Below, one piece after another: positions 51,630 through 63,951 of a stretch of 64,000 nt of DNA. The stretch lies in NCBI GenBank assembly GCA_950295325.1, contig OX485805.1, positions 53,528,758 to 53,592,757 on the forward strand, given 5' to 3'. Position 1 is the first letter of the stretch. Each line of letters starts with the position of its first letter. Below the pieces are notes generated by a model. That model did not search any database. It was given only the letters and a program-made list of their open reading frames with translations, and was not told where the DNA came from. Source of the stretch: Polytrichum commune. Taxonomy: Eukaryota > Streptophyta > Polytrichopsida > Polytrichales > Polytrichaceae. Both the position numbers and the translations under genes were made by a program.

Positions 51630-53343
51630 AGCATAGAAACCTTCAGAGAAGAGAGTGATAGCCCGCACGATCAGAGCTAGCAAACTTCATATTCGCTCCA
51701 AAGAAGCACAATACCCTGATACTTGCTTAGTTCAACAACTTCCATTTACAAAGGACTGTCATCAAATTGCGTTGAACTTCTGTAGGAGTGCAAAATTCAC
51801 ATATGGACCTCGCAGGAAGCTGATCCGACAGTAGGTACTCGATGTCCGATCGAAAAACTCTGCCTTTGCTTAGTCTTACTGACTTACTACTTCAAGAGTT
51901 TAGGCAACTTACTGCTCTGTGGAGGTTTCGGTTGTGGAATTTTAGGGTTAGCCTCATTTGATTGCTGCAGTCTTCCAGCTCTTGCATATTGGATGTTTGT
52001 TTCTCTAGCGTGCGGAGACTAGGAGTAAGTTTACTTCGGCACTTTAGGCGTCCAGAGAGGAGATTTTAATGTTATGAAGACTTATGTGCGCTTGGCCAAT
52101 GGAAGAGTTTTGCGAGGAAATCTAATGGATTGAGGTTGTATATGTTTAAAGTTTTGCTTTAACCAAAAAAATTGTGTCAGTGCTAGTCCTCACCACAAAA
52201 CCATGATCTTGACAAAGTTTAGTCCAAGAGCTTACAAACAGAAAAACATGGCAATTTAGTGTCGTCCTTCATGTACCATGTAATTGTGAAATATCAACTA
52301 GTCGTTGAGGATTGGATTAGATTCAGTAAAACTATAACTATGAGCCTAGAAGATATTGGACTTTGCAATTAGCAACGAAATGCAGGGGCTAGGCTTGGAT
52401 GGAGTTTTGAATGAAGAGGTTAGGGCTGAAGATTTTGCAGCGGATTGTGTTGTGTGCTGTGTCCTATGGGTTCAATAAACTCAAAATTTTGTATGAACAA
52501 CTTTTTAATATTAAGTTTGACTTTGACTTTGACTTTGAACAGCGAGGCAAACTTGTGCAAGCATGTCAGACATGAATAGGTAACTCACCCACAAGACCTC
52601 CAACAGTTTACAAGGTCTTCATCTTCTCCTCCCCTTTTCTCATTCGGTCCATCACTCTCCATCTCCTTCATATGTACACCTGTTCTGCCCTCTTCTTCTC
52701 CTGATGTCCTCACCGGATTTCGCATCTCTTCGTCGACAAATCCTTTCAAGGACTGCCTTTGCTAAGTCATCCTTGTCTTGCTGGCATCCTCCTCTCGACT
52801 CACTTCGAATGTGGCTCACTTTCTGAATCGCAAATATTCAGTTTCAAACTCCAACACTGCAACTTCTGCTGCCCTTTTCAGTACCTTCAACCCTGCTTGC
52901 TGGTGCAGTAAGACTATTTTCTTAATACCGTGTTGCTGGTAGATTTGTGTCTGCTCAATTTCACGTTCCTTTCAAGACGGATTTTGCATCCGTTGGTCAC
53001 GTTTTGAATCAAAGAATTAACACATGGGAATGTGATAATTTACAGGCCATAATTCTTCTGTTCTAGGTAAGGGATGTGTGCCATAGTCTTGTTAGAATGA
53101 AAGTTCACTCTTGTCTGTAAGCTTGTGTGTGTGTGCACTTTGCAAGTCACATTAAATAGAAGAACTTAGTGTGAAAGATTGTCCGTTGGTTTCTCTCATT
53201 CTTACACTTCCTTCCTGTGACTTAAACATATGTTCGTAATTAGTTTTGTGAATCTAAGTGACTATCTATTCTGAATTGTTGTATCTTTTTGGAAAGTAAG
53301 TACATTATCTGACACTAAGTTGCAATGAATGCGGAAGGAGAGG
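51630..53343. other. Upstream region of the GST gene
   Basis: No other gene is seen. The part from about 52600 is pyrimidine-rich and could hold the promoter or a non-coding leader exon of the GST. A segment at 52769-52905 has a diverged second copy at 55002-55128. No TATA box stands out. Confidence 0.4.
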
Positions 53344-54551
53344 ATGGCTATTAAGGTCCATGGCGCCTGGTATTCGGCATCCTCAACCAGGGTGATCATG
53401 GTGCTGCTTGAGAAAGCACTGGAGTTCCAGTTGATACCTGTGGATATCATGATCAATAAATCTCAAAAGCAACCCGAGCACATGGCTTTACAAGTGAGAT
53501 GAAACCCTATGACCGAGGAATTATAGGCAAAACCCTTCATGAATTTTTCCGGGGGCGATCAGTTAAGTATGCAGGCTGTCTGAATGCATGATTGTTATAG
53601 AAATTATGCTACACAAGGACCAGAAACAAGCTAGTAACTTTCACATTAAAACATTCCGTCAAATTGTGTTTTGGCCAACATCTGAAAATTCATCTTCCAG
53701 ACTCCTTTACAAAAAAAAGTTCTTGAAAGGCTACAGTCTGAGGATGCTGACAATAAATTCAGTTATTGAGCATGGTCATCCACAGGTGTGGGGCTAAGCA
53801 TCTTACGATTCTCTTCAAGTGCAGTCTTTACTCTGAACATTCTTCTTCTGTTTGTTGTGTGTCCAGCCTTTTGGAAAAATCCCAGTTCTGCAAGATGGAG
53901 ACTTCACAATATTCGGTATGAGATCTTACTCATTTATCCTACTCATAAACGTGTTCGACCTTTATGCTGCTCTTTGTACTTCATTGTTCATACTACTCAG
54001 AGTGAACTCTCTGTGAAAAGCTTGCACATAGTGAAGCATTTTCAAGTGTGCTTACAGAATCGCGCGCCATTGTACGATACATTTGTGACAAATACCCAAA
54101 TCAAGGTCCCATCTTGCATGGCTCAACACTTTTTGACAAGGCACAAGTGGAGCAGTGGTTAGAGGTTGAGAGTCAGACCTTCACCCCAGTTGTGCGGATT
54201 CTCATTCTCCATCTGCTAGTTGGCCCAACACTCTCTGTCGACACCACAGATTCAGAGAGTGTAGTTGCGGAATACACTGAGAAACTGGCCACAATTTTGG
54301 ATGTGTATGAAGCACGTCTCTCCAGATCCAAGTATTTGGCGGGTGATTTCTTGAGCATAGCAGATCTTTCTCATGTGCCTACGGGTTACTATTACTTCAA
54401 CCATGCTAAGCAGATGGAGTTGTTGAGCTCCAGAAAGCATGTGGCAGCGTGGTGGGAGGACATTTCCAACCGGCCATCATGGAAGATAGTTGTTGAGAAT
54501 GCAGGCCCTTCCTTTGATTACTGGTATAGGCCTCGCTGTACAACAACCTAA
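53344..54551 (+). CDS. Phi-class glutathione S-transferase (three exons, 230 aa)
   Basis: Exons are 53344-53493, 53867-53915 and 54058-54551, with GT-AG introns; the joined frame is open and ends at TAA. Exon 1 encodes the N-terminal thioredoxin-like half, with the expected catalytic Ser (position 11, in WYSASSTRV). Exon 2 gives PFGKIPVLQDGD (cis-Pro loop). Exon 3 starts ESRAIVRYICDKYP, whose Glu-Ser binds the glutathione gamma-glutamyl group, and continues with the helical C-terminal domain (YLAGDFLSIADLSH, WWEDISNRPSWK). The length is normal for the class. The enzyme conjugates glutathione to electrophiles in the cytosol, in detoxification and stress responses. Exon number and key residues look intact. 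The start is the first ATG of the domain; a non-coding leader exon may exist. Confidence 0.92.
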
Positions 54552-56589
54552 CCTTATTTTCAAGACCACTAATGTCAACTTTTTGTACAAATAGGAACTT
54601 GTTGTCAGCGAAGGTAGTGATTACAGTGTCCGGGGAGATTTTTGGCACAATTGGGCATTTTCTATAGAATCCTCTAAAACAATGCGCGATTCGCTTAGAG
54701 TCTTGAACTTGAACCAGTTATTTCTCAAACTCAACCGGCCCATCTGTAACTAGCAGGTAATGAAGGATAATTCACAAGCTATGCATCAGCTTGAGTATGT
54801 TCCCCCAACATCCACATAGTCTCCAATTCAATGCTTATCATTATATTTTTTAGAAGTTATATGCAGAGTGTTTCATGATTGACAAGGCCATTGTACAAGT
54901 GCACATCTCGACTTTTCAGTCGTGGGATGCTCTTCGTGCTCCTGTAAGTAATGATGACAACACTAATATCACCTTGTAGTGTTCTTACCAATTCTCTTTT
55001 CATCCTTTGTCTTGCTAGCATCCTCCTTGCACATCGATTGTGGCTCACTTTTAAAATAACAAACATTTGGTTTCAAATTCCAACAGTGCAACTCTGGTGC
55101 CTTTTCCAGTTCGTCAACACTACTCGCAGGGGGTTGGATGTATACTATAACAATTTTCTTTTGTTGTGTGAATTCATAGTCGGTTCAGTCCACGATCTGT
55201 CCAGGCGCTAACAATTCTCCATAACACGAGTGATGCCCCTGTTGCTCACATTTTCAATTAAAGCAGTAGAGTAAGAAAGAGAGGTGCTGGCGGAGGGAGC
55301 AGCCACGATCTTAGCCATAAGGTAAGCGGGTCTTCAACGGACACTTTTCTCTTTGCACCCACCTCTCGTAGGATATGAAACATGCAATTATTGCAAGATA
55401 ATTAGCAAATCCAAATCATGCTTCTTCATAGTTCTGAGAGCACGCATAAATATCTTATTCAAATTGAATATTCTCCAAGTCATAAATGATCATCTGGTCC
55501 TCCCATTGTGTTGACTATTATGTCTAGAATGGTTAGTAATATTTGAGCACCTAGTCCAATCTCTTTTCAACACATGTCTTTTGATGTCCATTCTTGGATC
55601 CACACCCAACCATTCGCCACTCAAATATAGGTGTCCATTCATGATGAGGCACCGAAGCAGGCACACCTACCTTACTATCCAACCTTCAGATTCACTGGCC
55701 TCTCTTGAAAATTTGTTGACATGTTTGTTATATGCTTAATGGATTAATTGCGACTAGAAGAAGCGTGAATGGGCCCAACATGGCTTAGCAACTTGACTTT
55801 CTTTCAGAGGAAGGCAAGCAGTAAAGGATAGAAAGAGTCTGGAAAATGAAACTTCGAGGTTTTATCCGTGCAAGTTGGGAAACCTCTTCCTAACCATATC
55901 CTTGTTCTCTGGTTCAGCTTCCTAATTTCTGGAACCTGATTGCCCCATGCCCTTATGCGAACTCCTCTATTTCTACCCCATTTCTACTTACCTTGTGACA
56001 AACTTCTCCTGAGTGATTTTGTCCCACACAGCTGCAGAAGATTTTCACTGGTAGGGTTCCAAATTTGTTTTATACATTCGAACAAACACTTGTGTCTCTC
56101 AAAAGCTGCACGTTGAAGAACCTTAGAAAGGTTCTAGGTTGCCATTCAGGTCTGCTACCCTATCCACTTTTCTAACCCAATCTTGGAGGTGTCTGGTCTG
56201 CTACTCTTCACTGTCCAATGGTGTATCATCAGAGAAATTGATCTCAACAGAAGTGTGACCTACATTGTGCTTACATGTTCCAAGCAGTCTTCAGAAATTG
56301 CAACGTCCCAGAATTTGGAATAACCAAATAAGCTTTGAAACTTCAATAAACATGTAGCTTTTGAACAGATTTTGCAGTTGTAGGTAAAGAGATTTCAATA
56401 GGAATTGTGCAACTCCTTGATTACAAGCTACAGCAGCTCTCTAATTTTCAAACTTGGATAGCTCTTCTAGTTCTAGATGGTGAAAAGCCCATTTCCTCCC
56501 AAAAGCTCCATGACTTGGCGCACTAGTCCCAGGGGTGGGGGAAGCCCCAAGACACCACCCCATCAATGAACAGGGAGTGCCAGCAGTTA
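54552..56589. other. Interval after the GST gene
   Basis: GST 3' flank, then a diverged copy (55002-55128) of the sequence upstream of the GST. No second GST coding exon follows it. The remainder to 56589 shows no gene. Confidence 0.5.
55002..55128 (+). repeat. Diverged second copy of the GST upstream segment
   Basis: It shares TCTTGCTRGCATCCTCC, TGTGGCTCACTTT and AGTTTCAAA(C/T)TCCAACA-type blocks in the same order as 52769-52905. It points to a past tandem duplication of the locus in which only the upstream part of the second copy survives. Confidence 0.7.
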
Positions 56590-56951
56590 GGGCCGGTTCA
56601 CACTATGCCCAAGTCGAGAGGAGAAGCGTCACTTTTCTAGACCAAACTATGTCAATAGGAGAAGCCTTTGGGTTGAAAAAGTATATTAAAATAATCCACG
56701 GCTAAAAATGTTCGACCTCTCAACGGAAGTTTGGGTCGAGCACTTTGCTCGACCCAAACTTGGCTCGAGAGGCCGAACTCTTGGCACCATAACTTTCTAA
56801 AAGTGTTGCCACCTAGGCTCTTTTGGAGGCGACGTCCTTTGGACTTCGGCCTCTAGTGTGAAGGCCGAAAGGACGGACTTTGAACATTTCTGCATTTTCA
56901 TTGGTCCAAACGCTTCTCCTCTCGAAGTTTGGCCATAGTGTGAATAGGCCC
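56590..56951. mobile_element. 362-bp PIF/Harbinger-type MITE
   Basis: Terminal inverted repeats of about 40 bp start GGGCC(G/T)(G/A)TTCACACTATG and include TCGAGAGGAGAAGCG. The 3-bp TTA duplication lies at 56587-56589 and 56952-56954. A perfect 16-bp arm hairpin (AAGTTTGGGTCGAGCA and complement) lies at about 56726-56760 within a longer imperfect foldback. It has no coding capacity; the minus ORF crossing its right half (57157-56813) is not a gene. Confidence 0.8.
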
Positions 56952-57177
56952 TTAGTTACAAGCGAGCCAGTTGATGTTGAGAATTTCTGAATGAAATAGA
57001 AATGTTTAGGAAGGGGTTCGGGAAGAAAAATCAAGGTTTTCGGAAATGGGTTGATTAGGACAAAAAAAAATCCGGCATTTAGGCAAGTTGCTCCGGAGTA
57101 TCCACGGCAAATTACCGATTGAAAGGCATTTTTCACGGCGGGCAACCGACCAAACATATATTATTTAGGAAAAAAAA

Positions 57178-58563
57178 TTAATACAATACATAGTTGGAGT
57201 TACCGCTCACATGGAAGCTTCAAACTCCCTCCTCTTGTGGACCAGGCAACATGTCGCAACCCTTGCTAGCCCCCCCTTGACCAATCATGCCAATTTTCAA
57301 TTCTAGCAAAGGTTAGGAGTGGCTAACCCTTCGCATACCGCCATGCTAATGGTTAGCTCCTCTAACCCCGGACCAATAGTTCATAGGAGGGAACCAACCC
57401 TCCTACTTTGCTTTCGGGATTCACCCCTTAATCGGTAACCCATTTCCCCAATGTGGACTTCCATCCATGGAAGTCCAATCCTATGTTGATCATCGCGTTG
57501 CCGGAGCAACACTACAACAACCCGAACCATACTAGGCAACTATGGCCTCACAATAGGCCAAAGCCCATGGAGGCCTTGCCGTTCGGCCTCGGGTGGGTGA
57601 GGCCACACCACCTCACCCATATAAGCCTCTAGGACTCTACGCGGGGCCCCTACCCCACCGTCAACCAACCTCTTGTCTCTCTACCAAGAGTTGGGGCCAA
57701 GTGGACATTTTCCCTTAGCCGCTGGGCGTAGAAGCCCCCAGCAGCTTCAGACCATCATAACTTCCTTGTATGATGTCTGATTCCAGCAACCAACCACTCC
57801 ATCGGCATCTACGCTTCACGTAGATGAAGCGTAGATGCCGATGGACTCCTCACTTGCCCCATTCGGGCAAGTGGTGAGGAAGTTATGCCTGTTTGAACCC
57901 TGGCAGTCCCGGGAATCACTCCCAGGCACTGCTGTACCAGGGCGCTGTCCCGGGACAGCGCCCCACTCAAATGGCCATAACTCCTAGCTCACACCTCCGA
58001 TTGAGGTGTTCTTGAGCATTCTAGAATCACCACGCCATGAGCTACGCATAGCTCATGGCCTCACCCTCATGCCTCCTAGTCTCCGTGGGTAGGAGGCGTT
58101 CCCAACGCCCGGGGCCCTCACCCACACTAGGATCACTTGGGCCCTCTCACCAATGGCGCCACAAGTCCCGGGTGTCACTCCGGGGTCCCCCTGTGCCCAT
58201 GGTGTTTCGGGCACTCCTCATGGAGAGGTGCGCGACACAACATGTAAGAGTGAATTTTTAGCCTTTAAGCTTCAGTGCACTACAAAATGGGGTGATAAGA
58301 ATTTCAGGGATTTGTTGGGCATGATAACTTGGAATCATGCTTTGCAAGCACGGTACCCCAACCTCCTCATTCTTGCAGAGTTAGCTCATGTGCAATGTGT
58401 TTCTACAACGACGTGTGAGAGTGCTTTTAGTGTGCAAAATTTGATCAAGACTAAAGTTAGAAATAGGTTGGGTAGTAAGAGTCTTGACGCAATGTTGCGA
58501 ATTTCCTTGGAAGGGTTAGATGAGGGCGTAGATGACATTATCAGTGACGTTGTTCCACTTTAG
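57178..58563 (+). pseudogene. hAT-like transposase C-terminal remnant, split by a solo LTR
   Basis: Outside the LTR (57252-58237) a plus frame reads across the insertion point and continues to 58563. It contains ITWNHALQARYPNLLILAEL and VSTTTCESAFSVQNLIKTKV, typical of the hAT C-terminal dimerisation region (Ser/Glu-x-x-Phe-Ser motif), ending at TAG. Only the last 110 or so codons are present, so it cannot be functional. Confidence 0.7.
57252..58237 (-). mobile_element. Solo LTR of the chromovirus family, in a hAT remnant
   Basis: This 986-bp copy (TGTCGC...GCGACA) has the 5-bp duplication CAACA at 57247-57251 and 58238-58242. It is close in sequence to the 2206/8278 LTRs but carries an expanded hairpin at about 57801-57846 with perfect 20-bp arms (CCATCGGCATCTACGCTTCA and complement), where the others have 8-bp arms. 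Confidence 0.95.
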
Positions 58564-61500
58564 AAGAATGACAGTAAATACCATTTTTTTGTATGCTAAT
58601 CCCTCTTCTTATTTGAATTCTCCTAATACACCGAGTGTGAGTGATGTGTCTTGTTCGTTTGGGGGAGTTGATACTAATGGCAATGGTATGCAAATTTTGT
58701 GACTTTCAATATTAACCAACCTCCAAAAAATACTTGGACCCTTTGAAAATTTTGAAAAATCCGAGAAACCTCCTAGAAGCTAGGAAAATATCCATTTTCT
58801 CTACATAATTCCCCGGACTTTGCACCCCATGGTTTCAATGTCCTTCATACTCATACTAACCTTTGGTCCTCCATACTCACAAAACCGTCAAAGATTGGAT
58901 GCCTACCTAAGGTGTGGCCAAATATCAACTATGGGGCTAAATGTTCTAGTAGACTTTGGCATGCTTTCAAATCCCTTATCCAATTGGGACAAATCTCATA
59001 CCATTGGATAGTTTCTTAATAGTAGCTCATTCATCTAAATTGGATGAATTTTTTGGACATTCCACATGGCCAAAAGCATAATATCGTTCAAAGGCGCGGC
59101 AACCTAGTACAACACCCACACTTAGCACCACGGAGCCTAATGTGAGTTTTTTGGCACCCCATTGGTGTCACCCAAATGCCATATCATCCCCCTCCTCCCT
59201 TACATTTGGGTATTACTAAGAGGCATACTAAAATGTGTTTATTACACAAAGACATCGAAAGCAAGATCCAAATCCTCCTCATGAGGTTTCTTTTATAAGG
59301 TCTGCAATGAGGCAACTCCAACTAAGTTACGTAAAACCTTGCTCCCAAAATTATAGTATGTGAGGAATGTGGTTTTGATGGACCAACCCCACTTACCAAA
59401 GCATTCATAAGATCAATTCTTGACCATCAGATTGACCACTTTGAGTGAATGCAAAGAAACCAAATCCCATATATTATCCAGGCCTACTAGATATTGTGAG
59501 TATAAATTAAACAAGCTAGTGAAGTACAACGAGGGTCATCATCAAGCAGAACCGCACATTAGGAGTGCCAACTAATCCACACCCCAAGTGCTTGAAAAGG
59601 CAAGGCAAAATTGAGACCATTGTGTATCTTGACTAGGGAATATCAAGTATGCCATGCTTTGCAAGTACCCTTGTGGGGACTACATAATCCTAGATTGTCT
59701 AGTTTGTATTGTAAGTTATAGATGGAATCTCTAGGTAACCACTCTAAGTTGTCCAAAGAGAAGTCCATGCAAGATATGCATCGTAGCTTGTCTAAGGGTT
59801 TGTCTTACGAACTTTCTTAGTAGTCACAAATGCATGTTGCAAAAACATAATCAACAAAATTCCCAAGCAATCTTTTTTTTTTAAAGAAAAGAGTACAAGA
59901 TCATCTTGTCATTTATGAATACTAAGTAAATTGTCACTCTTGGGCCTTTAACAATTACTACCTCCAAATATATGTTTTATAAAATAAATATGGACATATT
60001 TTCAAAATCAACACTTTTTGGTTGCTTCAATTCTATGATAGGATCCTACAATACACTTTTGTATACCTAAATTTTATGAGAGATGTGTGAATACGTAATG
60101 ATTACTTGGTTTTTTATGCTTATAAGATATGAAGGAAAAATCAAATATCTATTTTCTAACATTAAATATATAAAAACATATGTTGAATAATGAAAATACA
60201 TTCAAAACAACTACTATAATATTTATGTATTCAACTTTGCATATTCTATTGGAAAATCTTACCATACAATCCTATCGTATAAGCCTATGATTGAATTCAA
60301 CATGTCATAATTTTGGACTCAAACTTAGTCTAATGTGACTTAAATATGTGTTATAATCATAGCAAACAAATCTTCACTTGATGTTTATTTTAGGTGTTTG
60401 TGTGGTGTGAGAATTTTGACTCAAACTTTCAATCTTCAAATAAACATTCCAATACACTAAAAGCCTAGGCAACCTAGGGTTATGGACCCTACTAAACGGA
60501 AATTGCTATGCATGGCATGTTTGGTGTACCCTAGTATTCTCCAACACATGGGCATGTTGACATTCGTGGGCACTTTGACCTTCTTTGATGACAACAAAGA
60601 ATCATTTTGCATGTTGATGCCCCTTTTACATTAGAGCTTGGACCCTAAAGGGCTTGACAATACGAGCCTTCTCATTGATGGGGAGCCCTCACTCACTCTT
60701 GTTTAGTAAAGTCTAATTTATGCTTTAGCTTTCAACTTGAAAATTTGAACTATTTACTAGGTTCACAACGCTTAGATGATGCTTTCATGGAACCCATGTT
60801 GGACAATTACTACATGCTCTCGGTGAATCCTCACAAGTTTTTTGTCAAAATTTTAGCACCCTACCTCCATGAGATCACTTGAAAATTTTAAGAGTTGTAA
60901 GCTTTGGTTTTTTGGAGCCTACTCCAATGATTATGAGCATTTTTTGACTTGTTATGAACTCTCCTTTATTTAATACCATCCCTCCTTAATTATGTCTAAC
61001 CTTGAGCATGATCACTTCCACTTGCATACTTGTTGAGAGCTTGAAGATTAGTCAAGCTCTCCATAGTTTCAACTTTGAATGAAAGCTTGTCAAATCCAAG
61101 CATCAAAAGTCTTCCCAAAGCCTTCCTAAAGTTTTACAAATTTTACAACCTCCAGCTCTAAAGTTGAGCTCTACACTGATTATCCCAATTAGTGCATGTT
61201 ACAATTTAGTGTTACGCAATGCAATAACGTCTCTCTCAGGAGTTCAATTTTTACTAATGAAAGTTTTTAGGTTGTTCGGACATTCTTAATAGTCACAACC
61301 ACCTTCCATATATTGAGAATGTAATATCTTACTAAGCAAAGACAATTATCTTCTAGACAATTATCTTCTAGACAATTATCTTCTAGTAAAATATTACATC
61401 CTCAGTAAATAGTGATAGCATTGTGTAACTCTGAACACTAATTGGGATAGTCATTGTAGTGTAAAGGGGCAAGAGATGGAGTTAAGTCAATGTTGTGGCC

Positions 61501-61864
61501 ATTATTGAGCAAGTTTCTTTGCCCAATTTATGATCTTATGAATCATAAGCAACTTTTGAAACCAAGCTTAGTGTGAACCATGCTAATTTTCAGAATCCAC
61601 ACCTCTAAATTAATGTGGACCCATACCATAACATTATTAAATTGCTATCAACTATTCTTTTCTAATCATTGTTTTTTTTTTTCTGGAAAGACAATGGGTG
61701 TATTCATTGGCTCTTGGCCCATCCACTAGCTAGTTTTTTAGGCACTTTGAATGAGGTTAAAGGAGATTCAACTGGTGATTTGGGATGACTCATGATATGG
61801 CAAATGCCATGAGATGTCATGCAAGGTATATGTACGTGGAAATACATAATACATTAGGACTAAT
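58564..61864. other. AT-rich interval without genes
   Basis: No coding sequence is recognised. It contains a likely MITE (61170-61462) and short low-complexity tracts. Confidence 0.5.
61170..61462. mobile_element. Candidate MITE of about 290 bp
   Basis: CTACACTGATTATCCCAATTAGTG at the left is mirrored by CACTAATTGGGATAGTCATTGTAG at the right (near 61434-61459), and an inner GTTAC/GTAAC region pairs further. A 15-bp unit (ACAATTATCTTCTAG) is repeated three times at 61340-61385. The target duplication is not clear. Confidence 0.5.
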
Positions 61865-63951
61865 CTACTCTTCCCCTCTATACCAAACCCTATGAGCTTT
61901 CCAATATGATAACGCTACTTGGTAAGGGAAGGCATTCAAGGTGTAAAAATCGTGTGCAAACATGCGCACCACCAAGTCTAGGTGGGTTGGGAGCCAGTTC
62001 CTTGACTTGCTCTTCAAAAATGACAATGGGTTGAATGTTCTCTCATCTTCTACATTCCCTAAAACTTGTACATGAGCAATCTCAACAACTTTCATGAACT
62101 TGGAGAGCTTTGTTGAGATGAGGGCATCGCTAGAAAGCTTGCGCCAAAGCCATAACATCAAGTTCTCAATCATGAGTAAGGACATGGCAGCTTGAGCATT
62201 CGATATCATAGTGATTTTGAAAAAGGAGCTTTGAAGCTCAAGATTGCGGATATCCAGGGTTGGAGGCACCCACACATCAACATCCTTGGTCTCAATGTCT
62301 ACAAGTACCCACAACTTCTTTGTCCCAAAGAATGTTTTCAATGTTGCAACATGCATAAGATATGGAGCTTCGAATGTATCAATAAGCCAATACTAGGGTG
62401 AGCGTATGCCCAAGGCACACATCACATCTTGGTGTGGGAAACATTTGTCTAACTCCTCTATAAGGTGTTATGTTGCATTGGTTAGTTGCCATTGCCCCTC
62501 ACCAAGGATCACCTCATGGTCAATCTTGTTCACCTCTTCCCATTGCATGGGAAGGCTACATACGTCATCGTAGTCATGTGGGAGTCACCTAGAACCTTAA
62601 AGACAAGGTGGTCCTCCTCCTGACTATAACAAAACACCCACTCTTGCTCAATTATCAAGGATGTGTCACCTGCCAAGGACCTAAAGGTATTGAACTCTCC
62701 TTCATGGAAAACAAATGTTGGATCTACATACAATCAACATAGATCACCTTGGCAAATCTTTACTACAAAAATGAAATCCACAATGTAGCATGTTGGATTT
62801 TATGCAGATTTAATGAGGAAATTCACATAGTGCACCATGCCATGCTACCTTGAATTCCTTCATTAAGTTTGCACAAAGTCCAACATTAAACAAGGTAGAA
62901 CGAGCATATTTTGCCAATCTAAGAGCATGGATGAGTTTCTATTTGTTTTTGGCTCCTTGGCATCCACTGCCATCTTCGTCACCAACAGTTTGTATTCCTC
63001 AAGCACTCTCTTTGCTAGCCCAAGCATAGATATCCAATGGGTCTTCACATTTCTAAGTATCTTGTTCCCTTTGGATTCCAAACAAGTTGCAAGCTTTTGG
63101 AACTAAAAAATACGCTTGGGGGAGGGTTGAAGTAAGCATATAATGTTGCCAAGAGATCCTCCACATGTTTCACCACCTCAAAATCTGAAAGGGTTCGAAC
63201 AACAAGGTTGGTATGATGTGCCATACAATGGACAACCACAATGAAAGGTGCATGCTTGTTGATAAGCTGCTTAATAACACCCGATTTTGCACCTTGGAAT
63301 GTGAACACCCCATCTGTCCCAAATGTGATCAAACCCTTTGTTATCTTATGCTATGAGAGACCTTCATAAGCATGTGCAATGTTGACGTTGTCAACTAATG
63401 AGGTTATATGTTGTCCCTCCCTCTACAACTCTCTCTAGGGTAAGTAACAAAGGGATTCGCTTCCAATCTCTCACAACATGACCATGAACATTAATTCATG
63501 ATTGATAATTTATTAAAGTCACTTCATCACATGACAAACTAAAGAGGGTAACAAATTGCATGATCTCCTTTGTTTTATTTAACATTACATGCTCTATGGT
63601 TTGTACCATCTCCCACCCACTACTGTCACTCCAATGATGGTGTGGATTGTTTTTTAGTTTCAAGATTTCAAACAACACGTACATTTGTTTGTAGTTTGTG
63701 ATAGGTCTCCCTCGAATGAGCAAGTGCAGAAGGGTGGTAAATTGAACCCACTTCTTCTTCTTCCTAGCTCTAACCATGGACTCACACACTTGTGCTTGAA
63801 TGCTATAGGTGGCTATGGTAGCAAAAAGTCTCTCATTTTGATTGTGGGTTGAGTTGTGGTCCATGTATTTTCCCCTCATCACTACACCATGACCTAGGCT
63901 CTTTGTACTTTTCCTCCCTTGGTATTTCCACAAATTGCCACTCTTGGTCAC
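61865..63951 (-). pseudogene. Decayed hAT-like transposase (DUF4371/ZMYM type), continuing past the right edge
   Basis: Fragments run in order on the minus strand. 63951-63496 ends with FVTLFSLSCDEVTLINYQS. 63332-63045 has FGTDGVFTFQGAKSGVI and HCMAHHTNLVVRTL, with the conserved catalytic-fold Asp and the HCxAH motif. 63081-62863 has RNVKTHWISMLGLAKRVLEEY in a different frame. 62733-62530 follows. 62356-61865 is a C-terminal hAT-type region (VVEIAHVQVLGNVEDERTF). Frameshifts separate the pieces, and the C-terminal Ser-x-x-Phe motif is degenerate. The family occurs widely in plants as transposon-derived proteins. The N-terminus lies beyond 64000. Confidence 0.8.

Noticed and set aside
56813-57157. 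114-codon minus ORF
   Set aside because: It crosses the end of a MITE into low-complexity sequence and resembles no protein family.
61339-61385. Three 15-bp direct repeats as a CRISPR-like array
   Set aside because: The units are contiguous without spacers, lie in plant nuclear DNA, and sit inside a MITE-like foldback; this is a simple tandem repeat.
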